A stretch of DNA of 64,000 bases from Rheinheimera sp. (lineage in GTDB: Bacteria; Pseudomonadota; Gammaproteobacteria; Enterobacterales; Alteromonadaceae). The stretch lies in the NCBI RefSeq assembly GCF_030690345.1, contig NZ_JAUYGV010000009.1:62001-126000 (forward strand). The letters are read 5' to 3'. Made by a program: the position numbers and the translations under genes. Below, piece by piece: positions 1-8,295 of the stretch; the stretch's first letter is position 1, and every line of letters begins with the position of its first letter. The notes under the pieces are model-generated. The model saw nothing but the letters and a program-made list of their open reading frames with translations, was not told where the DNA came from and did not search any database.

Positions 1-567
1 TAGCGCCAGGTCAGTATCGGTATACAGCTGTTTCGCGTTATAAGACTGAATGGCCATCACACCGATAACCCGGCTGCCGCGACACAGCGGAATGCCTAAC
101 CAGTGGTCGCTGGGCGACCCTTGCGGCTGAATATGGCCCTGTGCCACCAGATGGCTGAATTGACTGCTATCGCACAGCAAAGGTTTACCGGTACGGGCAA
201 CATAACCGGTCAAACCGGAGGAAAAGGCGCCTGACGGCACTTGGGCAATAAGTTGCTGGTCTTTTTCGTCGGAGAAATATTGTGGTGAGTAATGCTCGCT
301 GTCGCTGTCGTAAAACACCACGTAGAAGTTTTCAGCGTGCAACAGCTCGGATACCATCTTGTGAATAGCCGGATAAAAATCCCGCATATCGCTGATAGTA
401 CTGGCTAATTCTGACAGCTTAAGTAAGGCGCCCTGGGTGATGTAAGCCTGTTTATAACGCTGTGCCAGTAACGTTAAGCGGCGTATTTTATTATCAGCCT
501 GTCGCAAGCGCTTGTTCAGTTTTGTTGCTTCCTTCAACTCTGACTCTTTTGTTTTTTTGTCGGTCAT
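1..567 (-). CDS. GAF-domain protein, partial (probable signalling enzyme N-terminus)
   Basis: Reading the minus strand from an ATG at 567, the frame stays open for 189 codons to the window edge, so the C-terminus is missing. The protein begins MTDKKTKESELKEATKLNKR, a charged, coiled-coil-like segment of about 45 residues. A GAF-type sensory fold follows, with recognisable features FYVVFYDS, GLTGYVARTGKPLLC and WLGIPLCRGSRVIGVMAIQS. In related bacteria this coil-GAF arrangement usually precedes a GGDEF or GGDEF-EAL output domain, so a c-di-GMP enzyme is inferred but not visible. The gene points away from cytochrome c5 with a short intergenic gap. Confidence 0.75.
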   Translation of the reverse strand, partial: MTDKKTKESELKEATKLNKRLRQADNKIRRLTLLAQRYKQAYITQGALLKLSELASTISDMRDFYPAIHKMVSELLHAENFYVVFYDSDSEHYSPQYFSDEKDQQLIAQVPSGAFSSGLTGYVARTGKPLLCDSSQFSHLVAQGHIQPQGSPSDHWLGIPLCRGSRVIGVMAIQSYNAKQLYTDTDLAL

Positions 568-683
568 ACCAGAACGACTTACTTATCTAATTGCGCCCAT
601 TATGCACAAAGTTTAACCACATGGAAGAGCTGGCCGGCCACTATTGTGCATTCTGCTTAGGCAAAATTATTTTATTCAGGTAC

Positions 684-719
684 AAAAAAGCCTAAGGCTG
701 CGATTACGCAGCCTTAGGC
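684..719 (-). terminator. Rho-independent terminator of the cytochrome c5 gene
   Basis: A perfect 13-bp inverted repeat (GCCTAAGGCTGCG at 690-702 and its complement at 707-719, loop of 4) is followed on the minus strand by six T residues (complement of 684-689). It lies 20 bases past the cytochrome c5 stop codon. Confidence 0.9.
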
Positions 720-738
720 ACTATATAAGCTACAACGA

Positions 739-1131
739 TTATACGCCGTCAGTCATAAATTTAATCGCCGCAGCAATTTCATCATCCGAGCAATCGGCAC
801 AAGTACCACGGGCCGGCATATTACGAATACCTTCGATGGCATGCTTAAGCATGGTGTCGAAGCCCTGATCAATACGGCTTTTCCAAGCTGCATCACCTTT
901 TTTCGGTGCATCCAGAGCGCCGGTACCATGGCAGGCAAAGCACGCTGTCTGATAGACCTTTTCTCCACTACGCGGGCCGGAAGCAGCTTCTGAAGCAACA
1001 ACAGCACCAGCTACATATACCTGACCGACCGGAGCCAGACGTTTAGCTAACGCTTCCTTATCTGCTTCTGCACTGGCATGAATGCCAAAAGTTGTTAACA
1101 GCAAGGCGAAAGCGATAGTTATTTTTTTCAT
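739..1131 (-). CDS. Cytochrome c5 family protein
   Basis: A 130-residue periplasmic monohaem cytochrome. The N-terminus is a Sec signal peptide (hydrophobic stretch ITIAFALLLTTFGIHASA). The haem site is CFACH at residues 64-68, and the axial methionine is probably Met105 in RNMPARG. A second cysteine pair, CADC at 111-114, is typical of the c5 family, where it forms a disulfide next to the haem. Cytochrome c5 passes electrons between respiratory complexes and terminal reductases or oxidases. It is transcribed alone, ending in the hairpin at 684-719. A second small cytochrome, c4, sits about 4.7 kb away. Confidence 0.92.
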   Translation of the reverse strand: MKKITIAFALLLTTFGIHASAEADKEALAKRLAPVGQVYVAGAVVASEAASGPRSGEKVYQTACFACHGTGALDAPKKGDAAWKSRIDQGFDTMLKHAIEGIRNMPARGTCADCSDDEIAAAIKFMTDGV

Positions 1132-1645
1132 CTTCTGGGTTCCTGTCGTAAAGTCCGCACAAAGTTTGCGCCATTATAGCCTTCAAGCCACAGTAAGGGG
1201 AAGCCCCGAACGAAAGTGAGTATGTCGTTGCTACAACAAGCGTGGTTACTACATATACTTTTCGCTTAGGTTGACGGTTTTTTTTAAAGCAAAATTATTT
1301 AACGGTTTCGCTTTGAATCTGGCGGCAATATGATAGTCTACTTGACCGGTGTGTTAGAGCAACCTGTGTTTTAACCGCCAACAGGAAAGTGCTGCTAAGC
1401 GTTTTCCACAAAACAAAAGTATAAGAATAATAATATGGGCACTGTAGTACACCCCTATTTTTTGAATTAAAAACAATGACTTAAGCATTAACCAAACTGA
1501 CTCCCCTTTCGGGAAGCCGGCATTTCCGCTTGGGTTTTGCACAAAGTTATCCACAGGTTTAACACTAATACCGGACTGCGCTGTTACTGGCAGCCAGCAC
1601 AGCACTGTGGCATGCTATAGCTTTATTTCTGCAGGACAAACATTC
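1132..1645. promoter_or_regulatory. 514-bp cytochrome c5 / polA intergenic region with DnaA-box matches
   Basis: No convincing gene is present here; the open frames are short and lack family features. TTATCCACA, the consensus DnaA box, is at 1547-1555 on the plus strand, about 90 bp before the polA start. A one-mismatch version, TTTTCCACA, is at 1402-1410. The stretch must hold both divergent promoters, but no single pair of -10/-35 elements stands out. Confidence 0.5.
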
Positions 1646-4432
1646 ATGGTTACCATCTCCGGCACGCCGCTGATCCTGGTTGACGGCTCATCGTATTTAT
1701 TCCGCGCTTATCATTCCCCGCCGCATTTAACCAATTCACGTGGTGAAGCCACCGGTGCTATTTATGGTGTAGTTAATATGTTGAAAAGTTTGTTGCGCCA
1801 GTATCAGCCAACGCAGATGGCCGTGGTGTTCGATGCCAAGGGCCCAACTTTTCGTAACGAAATGTACAGCGACTACAAAGCCAACCGCCCGCCCATGCCG
1901 GACGACCTGCGCAGCCAAATTGAACCGCTGCACCGCATTATTCAAGCCATGGGCTTACCTTTGCTTTGTATCAGTGGCGTAGAAGCTGACGATGTAATTG
2001 GTACTTTGGCGCGTCAGGCCAGCCGCGAGGGCAGGCATACGCTGATCTCTACCGGCGACAAAGATATGGCGCAATTGGTAGATGAACATGTCACGCTGAT
2101 TAACACCATGACCAATACTTTGCTTGACCCGCAAGGCGTCACAGAGAAATTTGGTGTTGGCCCTGAGCTGATTATCGATTATCTGGCGCTGATGGGCGAT
2201 AAAGTCGATAACATCCCGGGGTTACCGGGTGTAGGGGAAAAAACCGCTGCAGCGCTGTTGCAAGGCTTAGGTTCCATTGAACAGATATACCAACAGTTAG
2301 ATAAAGTGCCGGCGCTGAGCTTTCGTGGTGCCAAAACCATGGTTACCAAGCTGGAAGAGTTTCGCGACCAGCTGCAGCTATCTTATCAGTTGGCCACCAT
2401 AAAAACTGATGTGGAGCTGCCGTATCAGTTAACTGATCTGATGATTAAGGGCGCCGACAATACGCAGCTGGCCGAACTGTACAAAGAGTGCGAATTCCGC
2501 CGCTGGCTGGCCGAAGTGCTGGGTAACGAACCCTCTGCAGCCAGAGCAAAGCCACAAACCGCGCAAACAGATATGTTCGCCGGCACTGATGATACCGACA
2601 GTAACACCGCCAACGAAGCCGCGGCCAATTACCTCACTGTACTCGACGAAGCCGCCTTTAGTGCCATGCTACAGCAATTACACAGCTGCGAGCTGGTGGC
2701 CTTTGATACCGAAACCACCAGCCTGGACTATATGCAGGCTGAACTGGTCGGCTTATCGGTAGCCACTGCCGCCGGCAGCGCCTGGTATGTGCCGGTAGCG
2801 CACGATTATGTCGGTGCACCTGAGCAGCTCCCGCGCGATTGGGTATTGGCGCAGCTCAAACCCTGGCTGGAAGATGACAGCAGGGCCAAAGTCGGGCAAA
2901 ACCTGAAGTACGACCAAAGTGTGCTGGCCCGTTACGACATTCAGCTCAAAGGCGTACGTTTTGATACTATGCTGGAGTCTTACGTGCTCAATTCAGTGGC
3001 CTCGCGTCATGACATGGACAGCCTGGCACTGAAGTATTTAGGCCGTAAAACCATCAGCTTTGAAGACATAGCCGGCAAAGGTGCCAAACAGCTGACCTTT
3101 AACCAGATAGAACTGGAAAAGGCGGCGCAGTACGCAGCAGAAGATGCCGACATCACGCTGCAACTGCACCAAACGCTGTGGCCACAGCTGCAACAACATA
3201 GTGGCCTGGCAAGCGTATTGCAGGACATAGAACTGCCGCTGATAGATATTCTGTCGCGTATCGAACGTTACGGCGTGTTAATAGACAGCAAGTTGCTGGC
3301 CAAACAAAGCGAACAACTCGCGGCGCGCATTGCAGAGCTGGAGCAGCTTGCTTATGAGCAGGCCGGAAAACCGTTTAATCTGGCATCGCCCAAGCAATTG
3401 CAGGAAATTCTGTTCGAACAAATGGGCCTGCCGGTACTGAAGAAAACTCCCGGCGGTACGCCTTCTACCGCCGAAGAGGTGTTAGCTGAACTGGCATTAG
3501 AGTATGAATTCCCCAAGCTGATTACTGAGCACCGCGGGTTAAGTAAGCTGAAGTCCACTTACACTGACAAGTTACCAAAAATGCAGCATCCGGCCAGTGG
3601 CAGAGTGCATACCTCTTACCACCAGGCGGTAGCCGCCACCGGACGCTTAAGTTCAACAGATCCCAATCTGCAGAATATCCCCATCCGCACGGAAGAAGGC
3701 CGTCGTATTCGCCAGGCTTTTATTGCTCCGCCCGGCAAAAAGATCGTCGCGGTGGATTATTCACAAATTGAGCTGCGCATTATGGCGCACCTGTCACAGG
3801 ATAAAGCTCTGCTGGATGCTTTTGCGCATGGCCGCGATATTCACCGCGCCACGGCAGCAGAAGTGTTTGGGGTTAGCCTGGAGCAGGTCACAGCCGAGCA
3901 GCGCCGCAGCGCCAAAGCGGTTAACTTCGGCCTGATCTACGGTATGTCAGCCTTTGGTTTGGCAAAGCAACTCGGGGTTAGTCGCAATGAAGCCCAGCAG
4001 TATGTCGACCGCTATTTTGAACGTTTTCCGGGCGTGCTGGATTATATGGAGCGCACCCGTAAACAAGCACATGAGCAGGGCTATGTGGAAACCCTGTTTG
4101 GCCGGCGTTTATACCTGCCGGAAATTAATGCGCAAAATATGATGCGGCGTAAAGGGGCAGAACGCGCTGCCATTAACGCTCCCATGCAAGGTACTGCCGC
4201 TGACATTATTAAAAAAGCCATGATAGTGGTAGACAACTGGCTGCAACAGCAGGCCAACCCAGCGGCCGCTATGATTATGCAGGTGCACGATGAATTGGTG
4301 TTTGAAGTTGATGCAGACAAAGTAGACGCGGTAAAACAACAGTTAGTGGCGCTGATGGCAACCGCCGCAGAATTGGATGTGCCACTGTTAGCCGAGGCCG
4401 GCGCCGGCGATAATTGGGACGAAGCACATTAA
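1646..4432 (+). CDS. polA: DNA polymerase I
   Basis: A 928-residue enzyme, the same length as the E. coli protein. The ATG at 1646 was chosen over the in-frame codon at 1607 because GCAGGA lies about 10 bases upstream and the conserved start [20 protein letters not shown] follows. Residues 1 to about 320 form the 5'-3' exonuclease ([18 protein letters not shown]), about 330-520 the 3'-5' exonuclease (FDTETTSLD with the metal-binding Asp and Glu), and the rest the polymerase: motif [17 protein letters not shown], motif [18 protein letters not shown] and motif [11 protein letters not shown]. It removes RNA primers, fills gaps in lagging-strand synthesis and works in excision repair. A terminator follows, then Spot 42. 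Confidence 0.98.
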   Translation: MVTISGTPLILVDGSSYLFRAYHSPPHLTNSRGEATGAIYGVVNMLKSLLRQYQPTQMAVVFDAKGPTFRNEMYSDYKANRPPMPDDLRSQIEPLHRIIQAMGLPLLCISGVEADDVIGTLARQASREGRHTLISTGDKDMAQLVDEHVTLINTMTNTLLDPQGVTEKFGVGPELIIDYLALMGDKVDNIPGLPGVGEKTAAALLQGLGSIEQIYQQLDKVPALSFRGAKTMVTKLEEFRDQLQLSYQLATIKTDVELPYQLTDLMIKGADNTQLAELYKECEFRRWLAEVLGNEPSAARAKPQTAQTDMFAGTDDTDSNTANEAAANYLTVLDEAAFSAMLQQLHSCELVAFDTETTSLDYMQAELVGLSVATAAGSAWYVPVAHDYVGAPEQLPRDWVLAQLKPWLEDDSRAKVGQNLKYDQSVLARYDIQLKGVRFDTMLESYVLNSVASRHDMDSLALKYLGRKTISFEDIAGKGAKQLTFNQIELEKAAQYAAEDADITLQLHQTLWPQLQQHSGLASVLQDIELPLIDILSRIERYGVLIDSKLLAKQSEQLAARIAELEQLAYEQAGKPFNLASPKQLQEILFEQMGLPVLKKTPGGTPSTAEEVLAELALEYEFPKLITEHRGLSKLKSTYTDKLPKMQHPASGRVHTSYHQAVAATGRLSSTDPNLQNIPIRTEEGRRIRQAFIAPPGKKIVAVDYSQIELRIMAHLSQDKALLDAFAHGRDIHRATAAEVFGVSLEQVTAEQRRSAKAVNFGLIYGMSAFGLAKQLGVSRNEAQQYVDRYFERFPGVLDYMERTRKQAHEQGYVETLFGRRLYLPEINAQNMMRRKGAERAAINAPMQGTAADIIKKAMIVVDNWLQQQANPAAAMIMQVHDELVFEVDADKVDAVKQQLVALMATAAELDVPLLAEAGAGDNWDEAH

Positions 4433-4501
4433 CACGGAACTTAATTCTGCTGCTGCAGTCATACTTTACAGTTAAGTTTCTCTCTCCTGTCACACTTTAA
4501 T

Positions 4502-4528
4502 GCCCCGTTATTTTGCGGGGCTTTTTTT
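4502..4528 (+). terminator. polA terminator
   Basis: GCCCCG (4502-4507) and CGGGGC (4516-4521) enclose an 8-base loop and are followed by seven T residues. The hairpin ends polA transcription before the spf promoter. Confidence 0.85.
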
Positions 4529-4622
4529 ATGTCTGCGCTCAACATGAAAGGTAATTAAATTACCAAAAATAGTAATATGCACAAATAAAAAGCACTTTTT
4601 GTAGTTTTATTACAGAAAAAAC

Positions 4623-4650
4623 TTGCAATCCTGCGCCGACAGATTAAAAT
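4623..4650 (+). promoter_or_regulatory. spf promoter
   Basis: TTGCAA at 4623-4628 and TAAAAT at 4645-4650 are separated by 16 bases. The Spot 42 5' end, placed by similarity at 4658, is 8 bases beyond the -10. In E. coli this promoter is repressed by cAMP-CRP; a clear CRP site was not picked out here. Confidence 0.7.
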
Positions 4651-4657
4651 TTCAAGC

Positions 4658-4768
4658 GTAGGGTACAGAGGTAAGATGTTCTATCTTTCAGGCCGGCGCT
4701 GTTGCGCTACAGCTAATGAAAGTAGGCTTATTTAGCCGCCCCACTGCTTGCAGTGGGGCGTTTTTTTT
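4658..4768 (+). ncRNA. spf: Spot 42 small RNA
   Basis: The first 34 or so bases, beginning GTAGGGTACAGAGGTAAGAT, match my recollection of E. coli Spot 42 base for base. The middle has diverged. The 3' end keeps TTTAGCCGCCCC followed by a strong GC hairpin (CCCCACTG, loop CTTG, CAGTGGGG) and eight T residues. Spot 42 is an Hfq-dependent antisense regulator of carbon-catabolism and central-metabolism mRNAs. The position between polA and engB is the same as in enterobacteria, which supports the call. The length is about 111 nt. Confidence 0.95.
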
Positions 4769-4823
4769 GCCTGAAAAAGCAGCGGAATCAACAAATTTAT
4801 ACAACACAGCGGCAGAACGACAA

Positions 4824-4840
4824 ATGTTGCCTGGCAACAT
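4824..4840. promoter_or_regulatory. Palindrome ATGTTGCC-T-GGCAACAT, possible operator
   Basis: Two perfect 8-base arms surround one central base. The site lies about 95 bp upstream of the predicted start of the small-RNA candidate at 4920, with no gene closer. The tight symmetry is more like a dimeric transcription-factor site than an RNA hairpin. The bound protein is unknown. Confidence 0.35.
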
Positions 4841-4886
4841 AAGGCTTGGCAAACTGAAAATTTCTTAGATTTTTTAGAGCAAATAC

Positions 4887-4914
4887 TTCAAACAATAAAA
4901 ATTTACTGTATAAT
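4887..4914 (+). promoter_or_regulatory. Predicted promoter of the 4920-5006 small-RNA candidate
   Basis: A perfect -10 hexamer TATAAT is at 4909-4914. A -35 TTCAAA is at 4887-4892, 16 bases away and matching the consensus at four of six positions. The surroundings are very AT-rich, as in an UP element. Confidence 0.55.
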
Positions 4915-4919
4915 GACCT

Positions 4920-5006
4920 TGTCTTAGCGATAAGACACCCTGTTGATTTGAAATTATAGCTTCTCCCCGTTTGCTATGGCCGACACCCCCGGGTGTCGGT
5001 TTTTTT
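4920..5006 (+). ncRNA. Candidate small RNA between spf and engB
   Basis: The predicted transcript of about 87 nt starts just after TATAAT. Its 5' end folds as GTCTTA-GCGA-TAAGAC (4921-4936). A central unpaired stretch (CCCTGTTGATTTGAAATTAT, then TTCTCCCC) follows. The 3' end is a textbook terminator, CCGACACC (4980-4987), loop CCCG, GGTGTCGG (4992-4999), then seven T residues. The T-tract is on the plus strand only, so the hairpin terminates a plus-strand transcript and does not serve the opposing engB gene. No plus-strand gene lies between spf and this terminator. I do not recognise the family; function is unknown, and Hfq binding is plausible but inferred. Confidence 0.6.
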
Positions 5007-5013
5007 ATGTCAC

Positions 5014-5664
5014 TTACTCAGCAATATCACTTGCGCCATACCACATATCCAGCACTTGCTCCAACTCCGGCAACCCCAGCTTGTTCAGTGAACTGAAGGC
5101 ATGCACAGTAATATCGCCCATAAACGCAAGGCTGGCCTCGCGTACTTCCATTAAGGTTTTCTTACGCGCACCGGAAGCCAGTTTGTCCGCTTTAGTCAGC
5201 AAGACCAGTACAGACAATTTGCTATCAACCGCCCACTGAATTAAATCCTGATCTAAATCTTTCAGCGGATGGCGGATATCCATTAACACCACCAGACCTT
5301 TTAAGCTGTCGCGTTTTGTCAGATATTCCGCCAGAGATTTTTGCCACTTCTCTTTTACCGCCAACGGCACCTTGGCAAAACCATAACCGGGTAAATCGAT
5401 CAGCCGGCGTTGTTCATCCAAACTAAAGGTATTGATCAGTTGGGTACGGCCCGGGGTTTTACTGGTGCGGGCTAAACTATTTTGCCGCGTCAGCGTATTT
5501 AAAGCGCTGGACTTACCGGCATTGGAGCGGCCGGCGAAAGCAACTTCAATACCTGCATCTGCCGGTAATGCCTTGATATCGGGCGCGCTGGTTAAAAATG
5601 TGGCGCTTTGATAATTGATTTTTGACTTGTACACTGCCTTCTCCGGCGAATAATTTGACGTCAT
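5014..5664 (-). CDS. engB: Ribosome biogenesis GTP-binding protein EngB (YihA/YsxC)
   Basis: A 216-residue TRAFAC-class GTPase needed for late assembly of the large ribosomal subunit. All the G motifs are visible: G1 GRSNAGKSS at residues 45-53, switch region [13 protein letters not shown]3 [11 protein letters not shown]4 TKAD and G5 FSS near residue 195. The size matches E. coli YihA at about 210 residues. It lies on the minus strand between two plus-strand small-RNA loci, as in E. coli where spf and csrC flank yihA. The ATG at 5664 fits the family start. Confidence 0.97.
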   Translation of the reverse strand: MTSNYSPEKAVYKSKINYQSATFLTSAPDIKALPADAGIEVAFAGRSNAGKSSALNTLTRQNSLARTSKTPGRTQLINTFSLDEQRRLIDLPGYGFAKVPLAVKEKWQKSLAEYLTKRDSLKGLVVLMDIRHPLKDLDQDLIQWAVDSKLSVLVLLTKADKLASGARKKTLMEVREASLAFMGDITVHAFSSLNKLGLPELEQVLDMWYGASDIAE

Positions 5665-5815
5665 TGTAGCGGATCTGAGAGATCGGCAGAAGCTTTTGCA
5701 CGCTGTATGGGATTTTACTTTGGGCAGTTTCGTGTAAAATAGGCATAAAAATTAGGGTTATTACACTTGGTTGCCAGTATGCTGGCGGTTTAATGCGGAC
5801 AGAGACGGATAAAAA

Positions 5816-6442
5816 ATGAAAAAAATTCTACTTCCACTGACGCTGTTATTCGGTCTAATCGGAACAGCCCAGGCGTTTGACGGTGATGCCGAAGCAGGCA
5901 AAGCAAAATCAGCAGTATGTGCAGCTTGCCACAGTGCAGACGGTAACAGTGCGGTGGATATGTATCCTAAAATCGCCGGCCAACATGCTCCTTACCTGTA
6001 TAAACAGCTGCGTGACTACAAACAAGGTATGGAAACCGCAGGTAAGCAAGGTCGCAATAACAGTATTATGTTTGGTATGGTTGCGGCGCTGTCAGACCAG
6101 GACATGAAAGATTTGGCGGCTTACTTTGCCTCACAAAAAATGAAATCAGGCACTACGCCGGAAAATGTCATTGCCCGTGGTGAACAACTGTATCGTGGCG
6201 GTGATGCCGATCGCGGTATCGCAGCCTGTATCGCCTGTCATGGCCCACGCGGCGCCGGCACAGGTTTAGGTGGTTTCCCGAAGATTTCTTTCCAGCATGC
6301 TAATTACCTGCAAACCACCTTGACGGAATTCCGCAGTGGTCAGCGTGCGAACGACCTGAACGGTATGATGCAGGATATTGCTAAAAAGCTGACCGATGAC
6401 GATATCGAAGTACTGTCACAGTATCTGGGCGGTTTACATTAA
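5816..6442 (+). CDS. Cytochrome c4, dihaem
   Basis: A 208-residue periplasmic cytochrome with a signal peptide cleaved near residue 20 (TAQA-FDGDAE). Two similar lobes each carry one haem site, CAACH at residues 35-39 and CIACH at 138-142. Candidate axial methionines are in the MFGMVA region of lobe one and NGMMQDI of lobe two. c4 proteins donate electrons to terminal oxidases such as cbb3. It is a single-gene unit, divergent from engB, with its own terminator. Confidence 0.93.
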   Translation: MKKILLPLTLLFGLIGTAQAFDGDAEAGKAKSAVCAACHSADGNSAVDMYPKIAGQHAPYLYKQLRDYKQGMETAGKQGRNNSIMFGMVAALSDQDMKDLAAYFASQKMKSGTTPENVIARGEQLYRGGDADRGIAACIACHGPRGAGTGLGGFPKISFQHANYLQTTLTEFRSGQRANDLNGMMQDIAKKLTDDDIEVLSQYLGGLH

Positions 6443-6473
6443 AACCCGCTGATTATGGCTTTAATCGCAAAAA

Positions 6474-6499
6474 AACCGGCATTCATCGCCGGTTTTTTT
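6474..6499 (+). terminator. Cytochrome c4 terminator
   Basis: AACCGGC (6474-6480) pairs with GCCGGTT (6488-6494) across a 7-base loop and runs into a seven-base T-tract. It lies 31 bases past the stop codon. Confidence 0.88.
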
Positions 6500-6517
6500 A
6501 TGCATGCCGCCAATTTT

Positions 6518-6535
6518 TGTGAGATATATCTCACA
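6518..6535. promoter_or_regulatory. UvrY/GacA/VarA-type binding palindrome upstream of the Csr RNA
   Basis: TGTGAGATATATCTCACA is a perfect 18-base palindrome. It resembles the upstream activating site bound by the BarA-UvrY (GacS-GacA, VarS-VarA) response regulator ahead of csrB/rsm RNA genes. Its centre is about 177 bp before the predicted RNA start, close to the unusually distant placement known for E. coli csrB. A TGTAAG half-site is adjacent at 6540-6545. Confidence 0.75.
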
Positions 6536-6669
6536 AGGCTTGTAAGAAAATAGCCGGCATTACATTTTTATTGAACTTTTTTTGTACAATGCGTTATTTG
6601 TAACTTGTTGAAATTAATTAGTATAAATACTTGGTTCAACTGAGAAACGTTTTTTTTTCCGCCAATGTA

Positions 6670-6697
6670 TTGCCATCTGAGCAGATCAGAGTAAATT
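6670..6697 (+). promoter_or_regulatory. Predicted promoter of the Csr-type RNA
   Basis: TTGCCA (6670-6675) and TAAATT (6692-6697) have a 16-base spacer. Transcription would start near 6704. Other -10-like sequences exist further upstream (TATAAA at 6622), so the start is approximate. Confidence 0.45.
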
Positions 6698-6703
6698 AAT
6701 CAG

Positions 6704-7018
6704 CAGTTACACTTTGTAACGAAATAAAACAGGGACTAGCCGCAGGGAAGTAATAGTACCAGTACGCAAGTGCGCGGTGCCTTAGTTTTAGTCACATCAG
6801 GACGATGTGCTGCGTGGTTTCACGCTCAGGGATGATTACGAAAGTATCAGGAAGATCGTAAAGAATAAAATAGATTGCCAGGAAGGCGCTATAACACACG
6901 GAATAAGAACAGACAGGGCGTTGAAGCAACATCAGGAAGATGACAGCGAATGAGAGAAGTGTCCACTTGACACAAATATATCCGGGGCGATAAGACATCT
7001 TATCGCCCTTTTTCTTTT
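6704..7018 (+). ncRNA. csrC: CsrB/CsrC-family regulatory RNA (CsrA sponge)
   Basis: The stretch of about 310 nt has no credible protein but at least eight GGA motifs, near 6733, 6746, 6800, 6830, 6850, 6881, 6900 and 6935. Several sit in hairpin loops, most clearly CACATC-AGGAC-GATGTG and CATC-AGGAA-GATG. This is the hallmark of RNAs that titrate CsrA/RsmA. The 3' end is a strong terminator, GGGCGATAAG (6985-6994), loop ACAT, CTTATCGCCC (6999-7008), then T-rich sequence. Location supports it: in E. coli csrC lies between yihA (engB) and yihI, and here it lies between engB and yihI with c4 and a methyltransferase added. Whether it is best named csrB or csrC is uncertain, and the 5' end is approximate. 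Confidence 0.85.
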
Positions 7019-7040
7019 AGTCAGTTTAGCCTCCTACACT

Positions 7041-7691
7041 ATGCCAAATAACCGTTGCCCACTTTGTCACGCCAGCAGTATCCACCCCTTTCATCAGGAC
7101 AACCGCCGTTACTATTTTCAGTGCGCACGGTGCCAACTGGTGTTTGCTGATCGCACAACGTTACTGTCTGACGCCGAAGAGTTGGCGCAGTATCAATTGC
7201 ACGAAAATAACCTTGAAGACCCGGGTTACCGGCAGTTTTTGCTGCGCCTGGCAGCACCTTTACTACGCAGTCTGCCGGCAGCCGGTTTGTCGGGGCTGGA
7301 TTTTGGTTGTGGCCCCGGGCCGTTATTGGCGCAAATGCTGCGTGAAGCCGGCCAGCATATGGCAGTATGGGACCCTTACTTTGCCGCTGATGCGGCTGTA
7401 CTACAACAACACTACGACTTTATCAGCTGCAGCGAGGCCATAGAGCATTTTGTTAACCCGGCACAGGAGTGGGCGCTGTGGTTGAAGCTGCTAAAACCCG
7501 GTGGCACTTTGGCTATTATGACCAAGCGCTATACCACTGCCGCCGCCTTTGCCGGCTGGCACTACAAACTGGATCCAACCCATGTCAGTTTTTTCTCGGC
7601 CGACACCTTTGCCTACCTGGCGAAGCGTGACGGTTTTACGCTAAATATCGCCGATAATGATGTGGTGATACTGCAACAGCGAAAGCATTAG
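7041..7691 (+). CDS. Class I SAM-dependent methyltransferase with N-terminal zinc ribbon
   Basis: A 216-residue protein. It opens with a four-cysteine zinc-binding ribbon (CPLC at residues 6-9 and CARC at about 28-31). A Rossmann methyltransferase core follows, with motif I GLDFGCGPGPLLAQML near residues 84-99, an acidic loop VWDPYF and the post-I segment YDFISCSEAIEHF. The arrangement matches the Methyltransf_23 type; the substrate cannot be told. The gene starts shortly after the Csr RNA terminator and precedes yihI. Confidence 0.85.
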   Translation: MPNNRCPLCHASSIHPFHQDNRRYYFQCARCQLVFADRTTLLSDAEELAQYQLHENNLEDPGYRQFLLRLAAPLLRSLPAAGLSGLDFGCGPGPLLAQMLREAGQHMAVWDPYFAADAAVLQQHYDFISCSEAIEHFVNPAQEWALWLKLLKPGGTLAIMTKRYTTAAAFAGWHYKLDPTHVSFFSADTFAYLAKRDGFTLNIADNDVVILQQRKH

Positions 7692-7744
7692 TGTTTCGGC
7701 GCAAAACTGGTTAAAATGTGCGCCCTTTTTTACAGGTAACAAAC

Positions 7745-8293
7745 ATGACTCGTCAGAAAAAAACCCGCTCCGCCGGCCCGAATGGTTTACGCCATTTGTC
7801 AGCGGAAGATGCCCGCAAAACCCGCGAGCCCAAAGAGGAAACCAAGAAAAAGGGATCCGGCCTGAAATCAGGTAACCGCAATAACGTTGCGGCGATAAAA
7901 ACTGAGGCCGTAAAGGAGTCTGGCAAGAAAGACAAACGTATTGGCAGCAAGACGCCCATTTCACTAACGCCGGTGGCGGAAAAACCGCAACAACCGCAGG
8001 TGCTGCTGCAACCCAAAGCCAGTTTGGCTAAAGCCAAAGCCGTTGAATTGACACCGGAACAGGAACTGGCGCTGATAGAAAACGACAGTTATCTGCAGCA
8101 GTTATTGGAACGGGTGGAAAACAACGAGCTCCTGACCGGTAAAGACGCAAAATATTTTAATGCTAAAACAGCCAGGCTGGAGCAGCTAATGGATGCACTG
8201 GGCTTGGGCGATGGCACTGACGACGATATTGATCCGCTGGCAGCATTTGAGAGTAAAGATTGGCGCAAAGACTTATTAGGTGACGAGGACTGA
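7745..8293 (+). CDS. yihI: Der GTPase-activating protein YihI
   Basis: A 182-residue protein; E. coli YihI is 169. The ATG at 7745 was preferred to the upstream in-frame codon at 7718 because the family begins MTRQKKTRS and an AGGT-like ribosome site precedes it. The N-terminal half is very basic, disordered and lysine-rich. The C-terminal half is acidic and helical (ELTPEQELALIENDSYLQQL, then RLEQLMDALGLGD). YihI stimulates GTP hydrolysis by the ribosome-assembly GTPase Der. It is close to the downstream DUF2489 gene and probably co-transcribed. Confidence 0.93.
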   Translation: MTRQKKTRSAGPNGLRHLSAEDARKTREPKEETKKKGSGLKSGNRNNVAAIKTEAVKESGKKDKRIGSKTPISLTPVAEKPQQPQVLLQPKASLAKAKAVELTPEQELALIENDSYLQQLLERVENNELLTGKDAKYFNAKTARLEQLMDALGLGDGTDDDIDPLAAFESKDWRKDLLGDED

Positions 8294-8295
8294 TA

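Noticed and set aside
644..868. 74-codon plus-strand frame over the cytochrome c5 terminator and 3' end
   Set aside because: It is antisense to a confident gene and contains its terminator.
1354..1605. 83-codon minus-strand frame upstream of polA
   Set aside because: No ribosome site or recognisable family; it overlaps the DnaA-box and promoter region.
1607..1645. Longer N-terminus for polA
   Set aside because: The added 13 residues have no counterpart in the family; ATG 1646 has the better ribosome site and gives the usual length.
6792..6998. Minus-strand open frame inside the Csr RNA
   Set aside because: It coincides with the structured RNA, has no ribosome site and no protein-like pattern; the RNA explanation accounts for the conserved GGA hairpins.
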